64,000 nucleotides of DNA from Plectrocnemia conspersa (GCA_009617715.1 VTFK01000068.1:248001-312000); one strand, 5' to 3'. Positions 10,708 through 22,362 are shown, numbered from the stretch's first letter. Numbers and translations are program-made. The notes: generated by a model not told the origin, from the letters alone.

Positions 10708-12447
10708 AGCGCATCAATATTTACGACGAACGAACATAGTCGTAAATTTAACAGCGTGAAAATATCGAGATGAAAGAAATCTTGGCGCTCGTAAATCTTC
10801 AAACTTTGGTTCAAGTGCAAGGACTTGAAGAGTTTCATTTAAAGTTTGCCCAACACAAGTTTCAAGACTTCTAAATAGCTTAATAGTAATATAAACATTA
10901 CCATTTCACATACTGTACCGCAATTGAAACGTTAAACTATATTTACAGATAACGAATTCTGTAATGCAAAAATTATATTTTTTTATCTATTGCATAAATG
11001 GTTCATAATATATTACAATTAAAAACTGTTATTAATATTTGTTTATAAATATAGCTTCACTAAAGGATTAGAACAGTCCATCAACTTTTGTGTCTTATTA
11101 TTATCATTCCATACTCACATTTTGTCATGGCATGACTAATTGGTTGGGAAGAAATCGCTCTTTGGTATATTTACGATCCGATCGTAATTCATTCTTATTG
11201 TAATTTATCACAATGAATAAATCTGCTCGAGTGTATCATGCATGTTCAATAAAAACGATACCTATTTGTGTAATATATGAAAAACCTAACGATATAAATC
11301 ATTGGATTTTAATGGTAGAATGGCCGAAATTATTTGGTCAAACATAAATAATACAGTGTCAGTTTTATTCAAATTTTCGATTACTATTGTTTGAATTGAC
11401 AAGCGTAAATAATTCAGCTATACTTTATATGGTTAAAAATAATTTGAATGTATTATAAGAGTATCGGAAATAATATAGGCGCTATGTGCCATAAACTTAC
11501 ATTTTTGTATTAAAATAGACTATTCTTTAAGTAATTTAAATAATCGTCATGATCATGGTTTTAAAAATATTTACAGAGCACAAGTGCCCAAAACAGAATC
11601 CGCTCTTAGAATTTAACATTTTCATCGAAATAGTTTCATTCATTTAAAATATATAAAAATATGTGTTTTGGCAAATGTTTTAAAACAACATTTGAGGACA
11701 AACAATGAAAAAGATATATGACGTAGAACTAATGCCGTATAAATAGCAACAATCAGCTATTTATGTTGCTATTTTTATTTCACTGCGCGACCATTTAAAT
11801 AATATTTTTTTTTTTAATATAAATTTATAAAATAATGCAGGCATGGGTTGCTGGTGGATACGTAATTAAATCCATTTTAAATTTCAACAGCATATTTTAT
11901 TAATTATCATTTAAGAATTACAATAAAATTTATATAGCACACAAAAAAATACAGGTTAAAAACAAAAAATCACTTGATTAACGGTTTACGGAGCACATTA
12001 TCCGGGGACACAGATCGTCGTCTTCAGAAGTACAAAGTGATGCAGAATACTGTCTGCTCTTTAAGATGGATCTTTATGCCACAATCTCCATAGAGATCGC
12101 TGTTGAGAACGCTCTTTGGATGATGTCATAAATTAAAATTAAGTTCCTAGAAACATCGTTATCTTGTTTGGTGAACGGTCGCCACAGACTATTAGTAAAA
12201 TAGCTCAGTTTCATACGTTTGTTGGATAACTAAATGATTTTTTAAGAAATAATGTGAGAAATTTCTTTCACACAAAACGTAGTAAGTAATTGGAACTTAG
12301 CAGTCTAAATTTAAGTGAGTACCAAAAAATCGCATTATGCGGTAATTTTTTTTTATGTTTATTTACAGTTTAAATATAAGGCTAGCAAAAAAATAAACAA
12401 CGTCTGCCGTTCGCACTATGATCCACATAATGACTTTATTTGGTGGC
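10708..12447. other. AT-rich stretch, no gene seen
   Basis: No coding or element signature. A small inverted repeat (AAATAGCAACA...TGTTGCTATTT) near 11740-11775 could form a hairpin. If the 59-codon frame at 10528-10707 is real, its promoter would lie at about 10710-10860. Confidence 0.45.
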
Positions 12448-12516
12448 ACTTTTTTAATTTATTTTTTCTGTTTATGGCAATTAAGTTATAAACAGAAAAA
12501 ATGGTGATAAAAAAGT
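12448..12516. repeat. Long inverted repeat (fold-back hairpin)
   Basis: The inner arms ATTTTTTCTGTTTAT (12461-12475) and ATAAACAGAAAAAAT (12488-12502) are perfectly complementary around a 12-nt loop. The stem continues through a small internal bulge into ACTTTTTTA/TAAAAAAGT. The transcript would form a hairpin of about 70 nt. It is either a small palindromic MITE or a miRNA-like precursor. The arms are low-complexity. Confidence 0.7.
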
Positions 12517-12883
12517 AACGTTAATAAGTTAGATAAAAGTGAAAGGCTACATGTTATCACTGAGGAACTCATTAAAAAAATAAAGAAAAATACATGAATT
12601 TATTAACAATATTACATATAAAATTATAAAATAAAATTATCCTTTTTCGGAATGTCCTTTATAGATTTGTAGACTATGTATCGACTGTGTTTATGTCTGG
12701 AGTAATGATTATATAATGTAATATTTACTCACTGATCTAGATGTTATCTAAAGTTTGTTTGGTTACTAAAGCCATCTAGAATATACATATTTTTATAGAG
12801 AAGTTTCATCACGATTTTTTAAATATCAAGCAGACCGTGGTTTTAAAAAGTTTGGCCTTCACTGTGTTATGTATACACCTATA

Positions 12884-13945
12884 TGGGCACTACACTCTCT
12901 GGAAGTTGTCCGAACCGAAGTTACTACTGAAATCGGCCGAGACCTACGACTTCGAGTAAGCAACCACACTGTCGCAAATATCATATGCCGTCCGGACGGC
13001 GGCTTTTATCACGTACAGCCGGCATATTTGCGCGCGATTGAAAAATGTGCCAAATAATCGCAATTTTTAAATTGTCATATTATTAAAATTACGCTACTAA
13101 TAATTATAAAAGTTTGTGTGGGCACCCACCAATACAATATCAGTGAAAACTTTTCGGTCGTAAATATTAAATTTACGCAAAATCTTTGTCGGATTTTGGA
13201 AAATGCCATAAGGCATAAAAATGATACTTCAGAATACGAACACCATATCTGTGAATATCCTAGAATTTGTCGCCATCGATTCTAAATAAGAGCTCGTTAT
13301 GGTGTGACATTTATATAAACCGATCTAGAAAAATACATTAGGATATTCGAAACCATATTTTTTAACAAAATCAAGTACCACTAATTATTTTTTAATTATT
13401 TAATTTTATATGAAAAAAATATAACTATTTCTGTTAGAAGAATATACTATCAAAAATATAATGAATCTCTTTTGGTGCCCTAAAATATTCAAAGATGTCA
13501 GTAAGAGTCTGTTGAAGTCTCCGATAAGCATGTGGTATTATAAAATGACCACGTGACTACGATGCAGCGTTCGACATGCGTGTTAACCATAGGACGCATA
13601 CGCGCATACTTAAATTAAAGTGAGTTACTCGTTCTATCTCAGTTTGTGAAACACCATATCATTATCTCTCTCACTCTCATCACCTAACACGCGAGAGAGC
13701 AAAGGGAAGTATCTCACCGTCCGCGCTCGAAAAAGCAGCTCCGACTTCGGTCCTTTTGCCAACAATGTTCGGAAGCGCTCGAAGCTGGCCCTGAATTACC
13801 ACCACTTTATCTCCCGTTCTCGGTAGCCTCGGACAACTTACGAGAGATTTTAGAGCGGGTAAAACCGAACTCGACCGAAGTAATTCACTATATTCTCCGT
13901 CCTTGGCCAACCTTGGCCAACTTCCAGAGAGTGTAGTGCAGGCAT
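12884..13945. mobile_element. ~1-kb TIR DNA element, copy 1 (TA-flanked, non-autonomous)
   Basis: The left end GCACTACACTCTCTGGAAGTTG (12888-12909) has its exact reverse complement at the right end (13918-13939). TA dinucleotides flank or nearly flank both ends (12882-12883 and 13946-13947). A second copy at 49497-50492 is similar throughout. The interior holds a CCGTCCGGACGG palindrome (about 12990), one arm of the palindromic MITE (13640-13720) and repeated CGACCGAAGT/ACTTCGG words near the ends. Frames at 12869-13057 (plus) and 13680-13910 (minus) are made of these repeats and are not conserved as frames between copies, so I treat the element as noncoding. Confidence 0.78.
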
Positions 13946-13947
13946 TA

Positions 13948-16849
13948 GAGCTACTCGCTCGTAGTTCTGGTAACGATCAAAATGCTGCATAGTTATTTTA
14001 AGATGATGTGACGTCAACTTGTTTCAACATTTTATATTAAAATGAAATCATAAATAAACGAGTCTCTTTTTTATGAGAAGCAATATCATATGGCACCATG
14101 TGGTCCATCAGGACACTGATATTATTAATTTTCACATGATTTACAGCTAGCTCGTAGCAATAACAATTAATGTATATCGTGTCAATAATTTTATCAATAT
14201 ACCTTGAAGCTAGATAATTTAATTAAAAGACCCGCAAACCTTTCTCAAAGCCATACGTAAAGCAAAACGCAAAATAACATGAAATTGGTGGCATTGTGAG
14301 CTTTATTGAAACCTGCCAATTTATAATTGCTCAACACAAATCGCAAATCGCAACCTAATATTTAAATTTTGATTGAAGATATATTCTACTCTCTACAAGC
14401 ATAGTTATGTTTTTATATTTATTTATTTAATAATGTTAGACCTTCCTCGATTACCTCTCAGTATACTGAGAGGTAATCGATCATTAACGACATACGCATC
14501 TACTCTCTATTAGCATACGTGTAAATAAATAATCTGAAAATGCTTAATTCTCAATAACATCCAAAAGACAATGCAAATAGAAACGATTCTAAATTTGGTC
14601 ACTGGGAGACCGTTAAGCAAGCGGTTATTGAAATCTGTTATTGAAACTTCTACTTCTATCTATACGAATTTCTCCTTATTTGCTTAATAATTTGGCAGCT
14701 CGGCAGAAGGAGCATTTATTTGTTCAGAAATTAAACGAGAAGAAAAACAAAGATCGGTGGGTGATGTAATCGTTGCCGCTTCAACGGTTCTTTTTTTTTG
14801 TTGCTTATTCACATCGCGGCGGAAGTGTGTTTTAATAATAAAGTTCCAAAAAATTGTCCCCTGCGTAGGAGCTAAATTTTAATAAATTTTAACTATTAAT
14901 AAATAGCTAAACGAACAGCTCTCGGCGTGGGGCTAAAGGGATACGCGCAGATGTGTGTGAACTTATGGTAAACAGTTTTGGGGTTATATAATATGATAGC
15001 TTTTAACAGTTATCCCTACAGAGTTCGAATGGCGCTTAAGAACTCGGCCGGCTAAAAATACATTTTATACTACACGTATGATGGAGAAACTGGTTTATTT
15101 TTGATACCCAGCATGATTTGCAATCAATTAGTCTTGGTCTTTTACTCTTGTCTTTTCCGTCCATTGTCTCGACACTGACCCTGAACTGAAACCGAAAGGC
15201 TGCTTGTCTCAATACGGCCTGCAAGTAATTATTTTATAAAGAGTGACAAGAAAAGATAACATAATCCAGTGAAAGTAGATATACTAAGCATGGGCTAAGC
15301 TGCATAATATCAAACTGACATCCAACTCGCCTTGTGCCTACTGACAACAAACATTTTCTCGATAATTATAAATAAAAAAATATATGAAATATAATTATAG
15401 TATGTGATTATATTAATACACTATAAATAATTATTAAAAATATATTTATATTATTCATAAATACTGGATGATTGTTAAAGAGAATGCACTTTAAAACAAT
15501 CATGTTTTGTTGTAATGGACGCGAATAATCTAAGCACCAGAACAGATCGATCTACTTTAATTGATAAGACCATTGAATTTAAAAAAATTCAAACTTTCGA
15601 ATTATTTTTAATAACAGCTGTTGCTACATTACATTTTTCATATTTCGAATAAAAAGATAAAAAAAAAACTTTTCGAATTATTGAAAAATGAGATTTAAAA
15701 TCGCCGAGAGTGAAAAGCCATCATACATTTTTCCAATCTGGCAATTCCTATGCAGGGCTGTTTTTTATTATCTGATTTTTAATGTATTTCTTAGATTACC
15801 AAAATAAATATTTGGAGAATCGTAATAATTTTTTTGCCATTCAAATACTTCTGGCGCGGCCACACCCTTTCTATTGCAGTTCAAAAGTAATATTTTTACA
15901 AAAAAATGCTATATGAAAATGAGAATCTCCGATTTGGAACTTTTTCTAAAAATCTTGAGAAAAAATCACTATGGCCTAGCTAAGTATTTATCACATATTA
16001 TTTATTTGTTAATTTGCGGGTTCTTTTAAATGTCGCTAATTATTGAGTTTAATTTAAGCATACCCTAAAAAAAATATACAGTAAAAATTGTAATTGTTAT
16101 TAATATCACGTTACTTTATTTTTAGTCGTATTTTAGATGCACATCCGTAAATAATACCGAGTGATTGTATACGAATATATTTTTAAGTATTATGCAAAAT
16201 ATAATAATTAGCATGATATACTAATAGTATAAGTCGGTAATTAATACCTAATACCTGAAACTTTTTTTTTTTTTATCTTGTCTAAAATATTATATAATTA
16301 TAATTCCGATTGACTATCACATATTAGATTTACCTAGATGTTGTAATTCTTAATACTGTTTATTTATTTTAAATTATTAACAGCTCAGTAAATAAATGTT
16401 AAAAGCATAACAATGAAATAAATTTAATTGTTAAATACATATAATATATCTGCCCAAGCAGATATTTTGTTCAGTCAGATTAATCTCGCTAAAGGCAAAT
16501 TTAATAATTTGATTGATTTCTCTAAGATTGATCGAAACAATATGCAAAGTTACAAAGCACAAGCTTGTTTTGTGTCACAATTAGTAAAAGCTTCAAAAAT
16601 TAAAATAAATGATTATTCCAAAGATAAAATAATATTTGACGGTGTATCATAGTGGTACAAATTAGAACCATTATTGTTTATAATATACAATATAATTATT
16701 AATATAAAAAATTGTAATATACTTACATATATTTTTAGACGACATCTATTTTCAGATTTATATTATTGACGATAGTGCTAAAAAAGTGATCAATAATTTT
16801 AATATCGAATTTAGTATAGTAAAAATATGGTTATAAGATGGACAGTATA
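13948..16849. other. Mostly AT-rich; palindrome, possible SINE piece and one unassigned frame
   Basis: The stretch contains the perfect palindrome at 14447-14480, a poly-T run at 16263-16275 and a segment at about 16290-16345 that resembles the SINE-like body at 22229-22290. The plus frame 16428-16652 (74 codons, non-ATG start) includes AQADILFSQINLAKGKFNNL and ACFVSQLVKASKIKI and looks protein-like. I recognise no family. The minus frame 15036-15224 has no support. Confidence 0.4.
14447..14480. repeat. Perfect 34-nt palindrome
   Basis: The sequence equals its own reverse complement over 34 nt, centred on GTATAC at 14461-14466, with arms TCGATTACCTCTCA and TGAGAGGTAATCGA. There is no loop, so it would extrude as a cruciform. 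Similar words (TACTCTCTACAAGCATA and TACTCTCTATTAGCATA) lie on both sides as direct repeats. Confidence 0.95.
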
Positions 16850-17208
16850 ATAATAGAACTCGAAGAAGTGAATCATATACTAACGCACCTAAAAAAAGGC
16901 GCTGGGATACATGTACAGATAATAACCAAATATCATCTTATAAAGGTATCTCAAGAACATTTTCTGAATTTTTTTATTTAAAAGGGAGTATTTTAAATTA
17001 TAGATCCAGATTCAAGAATGTTGCGAATTAAAGTGTCAATAACTGACGGATCGTGAAAGTGAAATGCGTTCCTCATAACAAAACCGAGCATCTTGAAAGA
17101 TTTATCACAGGCGTTGTTTACATGTGGAGAGAACCTCCACTTACTTTCAAAATTGATTCTGAGATCTTTAGAGAAAGTTTCTCTAGCCAAAATGTTCTCA
17201 TCGGAATC
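16850..17208 (-). mobile_element. LINE-A fragment (a), C-terminal RT region
   Basis: This is a minus-strand copy of the region found at about 17650-18030. It encodes ETFSKDLRINFESKWRFS, CDKSFKMLGFVMRNAFHFHD and IRNILESGSII, the thumb/connection segment after the YADD block of non-LTR reverse transcriptases. Its expected upstream part is missing, and the next LINE-A copy begins directly at about 17209. It is either interrupted by that copy or 5'-truncated. Confidence 0.8.
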
Positions 17209-18860
17209 GAAAAAATTTTTATTTTTATTTTTTATATTAAATTAAGATCATCGTTGCCTAACAGGTTACCCCAATGCGCCACGATGGTCGAAAACAAATT
17301 TTAAATTTATAAAACATAAAAAACGTATATATACATAAATATAACAATACTTAAACATAACAAAAAATTATAAAATATTAAAATTAAATGATACAAACTG
17401 GATCAGATCCTCGTAGCTAACATTAAATAGGTCAATATGTAATGCCGGCGTATTAAGGTGCCGGATGGCCACAGCTATAGGCGAGTCGGCAAGTGCGGAT
17501 GTTCTAGCCCTAACGGCCGTCAAAAAAAGGTCGCGATCGTGATTCTCGAAAATGTTCCGGAACCCAAAACTGGAATTCCTAGAGAATAGCTGGATTGTCG
17601 ACAGCACCTTTTAGTAATTTGAAAAAATGCTTAGCGACATACAGTTTTCTGCGAGAACTCAGCGAATCATATCCCAACGCTCCTAAAAGAAAGGCGCTGG
17701 GATATAAGTACGGATAATAACCAAATGTCCTTTTGCAAAGGTATCTTAAATACCTTTTTTGAATTTTTTCCACTAAAAGGGAATATTTGGCTATTCGGGG
17801 ATTCTAAATTATAGATCCCGATTCAAGAATGCTACGAACTAAGGTGTCATAGAGGATGCGAATAACTGACGGATCGTCAAAGTGAAAGGCATTCCTCATA
17901 ACAAAGCCGAGCATCTTGGAAGATTTATCACAGACGTCGTGTATGTGTAGAGAGAACCTCCATTTGCTCTCGAAAGTGATTCCGAGATCTTTAGTGGAAG
18001 TTTCTCTAGTCAAAATGTTACCACCGAGATGATAGAAATAAGCTGATGGCGAACGGGATCGAGAAAATGACACAGTATGGCACTTTCCGACACTAAAGGG
18101 CAGACGGTTAATGGAAGCCCATCTCCACAGAGAGTCTAAATCACTTTGTAGAGAGAAGGAGTCCACAACAGATCGAATACATTTATATAATTTTAAATCA
18201 TCTGCGTACAGATGAAAACTTGAATTTTTAATTGCTGTATTTATGTCATTAATAAATAACAGAAAAAGCAAAGGTCCCAGATTGGATCCTTGAGGAACCC
18301 CCGAAGGGGAAAAATATTATTTTGACAATCGTCCACCATAGGTTACAAACTGTCTACGATTGCTTAAAAAATGACTCAGCTTACAAAATCTTTCACCCTT
18401 TTATGGATAGGGGTGAATTTAGTGCATTTTTAAAGATTAGGAGAAACGATGACTTCTTGAGAATAAGTTCAAAAATAAAGTTTAGAGGAGCAGCGAGACT
18501 AACTTCATAACCCTTCAAAATTAAATCAGAAACCAAATCAGGTCTAGAAGAACGCTCCTTTACTTCTTTAACTTCTCTAATCCGTATTAAGGATCCGAGC
18601 GCTCATTTTCCTTGCTGTTCAGTACTGAAGACTAAAGTATTTTTGCACGAAAATATTGTGCGAAACCCTCAGCAATATTTTAAGAACTATCCAATATTTC
18701 TTCGTCGAAGTTCATCACTTTCGGCGTAAACTAAGCAGCGCGTTTAGTGTTTTTGGCAACTTTTGTAATAATCGCGATGACAGAAAATCATCTAACACTG
18801 AAACCCGCGCTCTTAATGACCTAGAGAGTAGTGTTATGCAATTTGCTATTAACTAAACAA
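17209..18860 (-). mobile_element. LINE-A copy (b), non-LTR retrotransposon, 5'-truncated and internally deleted
   Basis: The element reads on the minus strand. Its 3' end is at about 17209-17300, with the tail GCGCATTGGGGTAACCTG, TTAGGCAACGATGAT and an AT-rich terminus (reverse complement). The 3' UTR leads into the C-terminal domain (17368-17773) and the RT core (17804-18360). Pre-RT linker sequence follows up to about 18860, with EILDSS and IAEGFAQYF readable. RT motifs between the region before YRP and the RRQFVTYGG segment are deleted near 18360-18390. The missing part is present in copy (e). No endonuclease or ORF1 is present. Confidence 0.85.
17368..18360 (-). pseudogene. LINE-A reverse transcriptase remnant
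   Basis: Read from 18360 downward: RRQFVTYGGRLSK, then SGVPQGSNLGPLLF with the GxPQGS motif, then LFINDINTAIKNSSFHLYAD with the catalytic YADD (YADDLKLYK) near 18200. Next come LDSLWRWASINRLPFSVGKC, TSTKDLGITFESKWRFSL and KMLGFVMRNAFHFDD. After a frame change near 17790 the C-terminal domain follows (YLRYLCKRTFGYY, GYDSLSSRRKLYVAKHFFKL, then a further shift to DSPIAVAIRHLN and LHIDLFNVSYEDL). This layout is typical of the Jockey/CR1 group. The frame is broken at least twice, so the copy is dead. Confidence 0.85.
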
Positions 18861-19036
18861 AATAAATAAATCCAATTAGCTATTAGCTAAATAAATAATA
18901 AGCAATCAGTGTAATTTTTTAAACGATTCATCAGTGTATTGTATCCAAATGCTCCTAAAAGGAACATACTTCAACATTCTACTGAAAAATATCTACATCT
19001 CGTCAGAAATAAGACTTATTTTGGGTGTGATTACAT
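18861..19036. other. AT-rich linker
   Basis: It contains two AAATAAATAAAT runs flanking AGCTATTAGCTA, and a short segment near 18945-18970 (CAAATGCTCCTAAAAG) that weakly resembles LINE-A near 17675. Confidence 0.3.
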
Positions 19037-19420
19037 ATGCGAGAATTAGAAAGAGTGACGATACATCACCATAAAATGGTAGCACCGTGCACCGCAGTCA
19101 AATGGGGTGCAAAGAGTCACCTTGAACACTTTTCACCCCTCACATATGCTCGACCCCCCGGTTCGCTTCGAGCGCTCTACGTATATGCCATTTGTAGGTG
19201 GGCCGCTATCGATAAGGGATGATGTCGATTCGATTCGATTCGACGTGCGTACATATCGGGACAGTATTGGTTTTCATGGGGGTGGTTGCCACCCCCATTC
19301 AGGGCTGAAACGAAATCATTGGACGCTGCAATCCGAACTACCGGAGCTCTGATCATGTGTGAAATTTCGAGGGGGTGTATCAATTGAACGCATTCGGTCG
19401 GGGATTTGTGTGGATTGGGT
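19037..19420. promoter_or_regulatory. GC-rich island with a perfect hairpin, possibly regulatory
   Basis: The composition is clearly richer in GC and CpG than the surroundings. Overlapping frames on both strands (19037-19222 and 19107-19352 plus, 19177-19383 minus) compete, and none reads as a known protein. At 19276-19298 a 10-bp perfect stem (ATGGGGGTGG/CCACCCCCAT) closes a 3-nt loop. A GATTCGATTC repeat lies near 19227. It could be a conserved noncoding element or an untranslated exon. Confidence 0.3.
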
Positions 19421-19859
19421 ATGATCGTGGATATTGTGAGTATTCACACATATGTATAATATAATATACATATACACGAGTTGGTCCAAAAGTGTAAGCG
19501 AAAATATTTTATGAAAATATTTTTAGTGCATATTTTTACATTGCATTATTTTAATAATATCATTGAATAGAAAACTTTTTCTTTTTTTATAAATATAGTA
19601 TAACTCGATGTATATGTATTAATATCATACATACATTTTTTCTGAATGCTCCGACTTTCAGATATTTATTAGATTATAAAAGAACGCGTTTTCCGTTTTA
19701 GTAATGTCTTAGGCAATTAATTATTATCCATTCCAACTACATATATTTTTTAGTCAAGCTTTTGAACTATGGAATGCTATAAGAGACACTTTTATACATA
19801 TTAATTAATTAAAGCCTTTAAGATTATTCTCAGGACTTGTCTATCAAACCCGCCAAGAC
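19421..19859. other. AT-rich, no gene
   Basis: A mariner-like terminus motif (GAGTTGGTCCAAAAGTGTAA, about 19480) is present without a convincing partner. Nothing else is seen. Confidence 0.4.
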
Positions 19860-19867
19860 ATTACCAT

Positions 19868-20991
19868 TAGAGTCTCCAATTCGAGTAATCGAGTACTCGA
19901 TACTCGAGTATTTTTGTCTATTTTTCAAGTACTTGATAATCGAGTATTTTGAAAATTACTCGATTAATACTCGAAATTAAATTTTTTTTAAATATTTCAG
20001 AAACAAAAATAACTTTAACTCGGTCCCATAAAGGTTAACGTCTTGCTTTTATTTGGCGTTTATGCCCGAAGTCCCGAGTTAGAGCGGTTACTATCAGGTA
20101 TAATTTTTTCATAGTTCCATAGTTGCATAGTTCCGGTCGTCGGCTATGTTAGTGGGTACGACGGAGAAATTTCTTTTGTGTTTTCTGTTCGACAGTCCCG
20201 ACTTATCTAATTTATGGCAATGAACAATATGAAATATCAACAAAAAAAAAAAATTTAGGTTTTATGACTATGCAGTTGTAGCGTAAAAGTGTTGTCAATT
20301 GTTTATACTGATCCCTCAGCTTAAAATATAAATCAAAACAATTGTGTGTTTTAAAGGCATTTAAAGCCTTATCGTTCTTTTGGAACCGTTTAGCTCTAGA
20401 GTGAAAGGGATTCACCCAAATACATCTTCGAAGGATATAGATTTTAAATTCTTCGCATTATCAAGTGAAGTAGTAGAATATTGTATATTGTTAAGAAAAA
20501 AAAAATGTATTCAAGAAGATTTAACAAAATACTATTTTGTCAATAGTCGAAGGAAATAAGAGAAAAGCAGAGAAGGGAATGAAAGAAGAGAACATAAAAG
20601 AGAGTTCAAAAAATTTTATCTATATTTAAAAAGCGAACAGATATAAATTAGAGCCTTATCCAACGCGTTAATGACAATAAGACCAACATAAAACAGCAAC
20701 GGAAAGGGTTTTTTCCATAACGGGAATAATAAAACCAAAGGTTAGCAGTAATATTAAATCCGAGACACTTTTGCATTATTGTTTTAAAAAAAGTATGTTC
20801 GTGAAGTTAAAATAATTGTAAAAAATAAACATACTAAGTATTTTATTTATTTATTTATATGTGCACGAATTTGAATAATAGCTATTTTGGTACATTTGGT
20901 AAATACTCGAAAGTACTCGAGTACTCGAGTATTTTAAAATTTTAATATTCGATACTCGAGTAGTTGATGGTTCGAGTAATTGGAGACTCTA
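19868..20991. mobile_element. hAT-type DNA transposon, non-autonomous, perfect 8-bp target duplication
   Basis: The 1124-bp element starts TAGAGTCTCCAATT and ends AATTGGAGACTCTA. It is flanked by identical 8-bp copies of ATTACCAT (19860-19867 and 20992-20999), the hallmark of hAT insertion. Both subterminal regions are packed with CGAGTA/TACTCG words in both orientations, typical of transposase-binding repeats. No hAT transposase motif was found. The minus frame at 20212-20415 is short and unassigned. The element is probably a deletion derivative or large MITE mobilised in trans. The intact duplication suggests a fairly recent insertion. Confidence 0.88.
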
Positions 20992-20999
20992 ATTACCAT

Positions 21000-21912
21000 C
21001 TTCATTTGCCATATTTCATATCAATATCTTGTTATCAGTTTTTTAACCACTACGCTTATTTTTTTTTTATATGAATGTATGTATTATTATTTATTTTTTA
21101 TTTTTTTAATATTAATGTACATATTATATAATAATGCATACACTACTTCTAAATCACTAGGTAAATCTGCGCTGTACTTTTTATCGTATCATACACACAT
21201 TATACACGCATATACATAATACACACGTGATGTAAGTGAATGTACTTACTACGTATAGTGAATTTTCAAGTGTGGGAAGCGTTAAAAACCAGCACAGGTT
21301 TATTTGCAAATGTGTAATGTAAACATGAAATACATGAGTTTTTTTTGCTCTTTCGAAAAAAATGCGTACGTGCTATCAACCCGTTCAGAGCCGCGTTGCT
21401 ATTGAATCGTACCAATGTTCAACAGGTTCCAAAGAACCGGGTTCCACCCGGATGAAGATCACCGAACCGATAGTGTTACCTGAATATGGTCATTCAACAA
21501 TTGCCTTATCGAGATTCGCAGGGCCTGTTTGCAGTGTCGTAGGGCCGAATATATTGTACTATGCTATTGTACATCAAGTGTGCCATTTTATTGCTGAGAT
21601 GAAGCTTCGTGATATTGACCATTTAGTGGCGTGACAGTGATATAAGGTAAGGCCCTTTGAATACTGGCATTTGAACTACGTAAGCCTATTATAATATTAT
21701 ATTTTACCTTATTTCATTATAGTACTTATTTCAATACAAACACTGCAAAAAGGCAGGATGTTATACATAGTCTTATAATTATGTTATAATACATAATAAT
21801 TAAACAGCTCAATTACTTATTTATATAAAAATAATATTTCAAAAAACATATCGTTAAAAGAAAATTAATTTTCTGATAAACATTGTCTTCATTTTCCACT
21901 TAAAATTACATA
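21000..21912. other. No supported gene; one unassigned plus frame
   Basis: The frame at 21362-21634 (90 codons, ATG start) lies in a moderately GC-rich patch. It contains a short hairpin (GGTTCCAAAGAACC and CGGGTTCCACCCG) but no recognisable domain. The frame 20980-21219 is low-complexity and begins inside the hAT end. Confidence 0.35.
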
Positions 21913-22100
21913 AGGGCGAACCTGGGCACGTTATTTATTTTTGACATAAATACGGCAGTTAAAGTTGTATGTTGCTTTGCATTTCTGCAAACTACTGAAG
22001 GGTGCTGCATTGTTATATATGCTACGTATTGTTTTTGACCATTGTGACGCATTGGGGTAATCTGTTACGTCACAACACTAACATAATATAAATAAATATG
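21913..22100 (+). mobile_element. LINE-A fragment (c), internally deleted
   Basis: 21913-21975 matches the RT stretch after GVPQGS: the DNA word GACATAAATACGGCAGTTA encodes DINTAV, as in copies (b) and (e). The sequence then jumps to the LINE-A 3' tail at about 22038-22100 (GTGACGCATTGGGGTAATCT, GTTACGTCACAAC, AATATAAATAAAT). Most of the YADD-to-C-terminus region is missing. No open frame remains. Confidence 0.6.
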
Positions 22101-22290
22101 TCCCAGTAAGATAAACCAGTGGTGACTAAGTCCCGAAAGACCTGGGTTTAAACCCTATATCGACACAGGAGTTTTTTTTAAATTATATCGAATGTGAGAG
22201 ATAGATGATATTATTGATTATTATATAATTATAATTGCGATCGAAAATCACAGGTTTTTCTAGATTTTCTAGATAATTTCATAGATGAAT
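22101..22290 (+). mobile_element. tRNA-like SINE fragment, second family
   Basis: Next to the LINE-A tail lies a tRNA-like head. CCAGTGGTGACTAAG acts as a box A-like block, and GGGTTTAAACCCT about 33 nt further fits box B. A T-rich run and a body containing TATTATATAATTATAATT (22229 onward) follow. A similar body occurs near 16290-16345. This head differs from the head of the SINE family at 6259. The 3' end is not defined. Confidence 0.5.
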
Positions 22291-22362
22291 ATCGTAATCA
22301 TTTAATAAAATCGATTTAGTACATATAAGCTATAAAAATTTTTTTTTTATTATATTATAGAG

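Noticed and set aside
12869..13057. Frame similar to the one at 49496 (ALHSLEVVRT and TTEIGRDLRLRVS), seemingly a conserved protein
   Set aside because: The similarity is explained by both lying in the terminal part of the same TIR element. The copies diverge in frame after the CCGTCCGGACGG palindrome, and the first codons are the inverted repeat itself.
22120..22170. tRNA gene
   Set aside because: The box B-like GGGTTTAAACCC and box A-like words do not build acceptor and anticodon stems. It fits a tRNA-like SINE head better.
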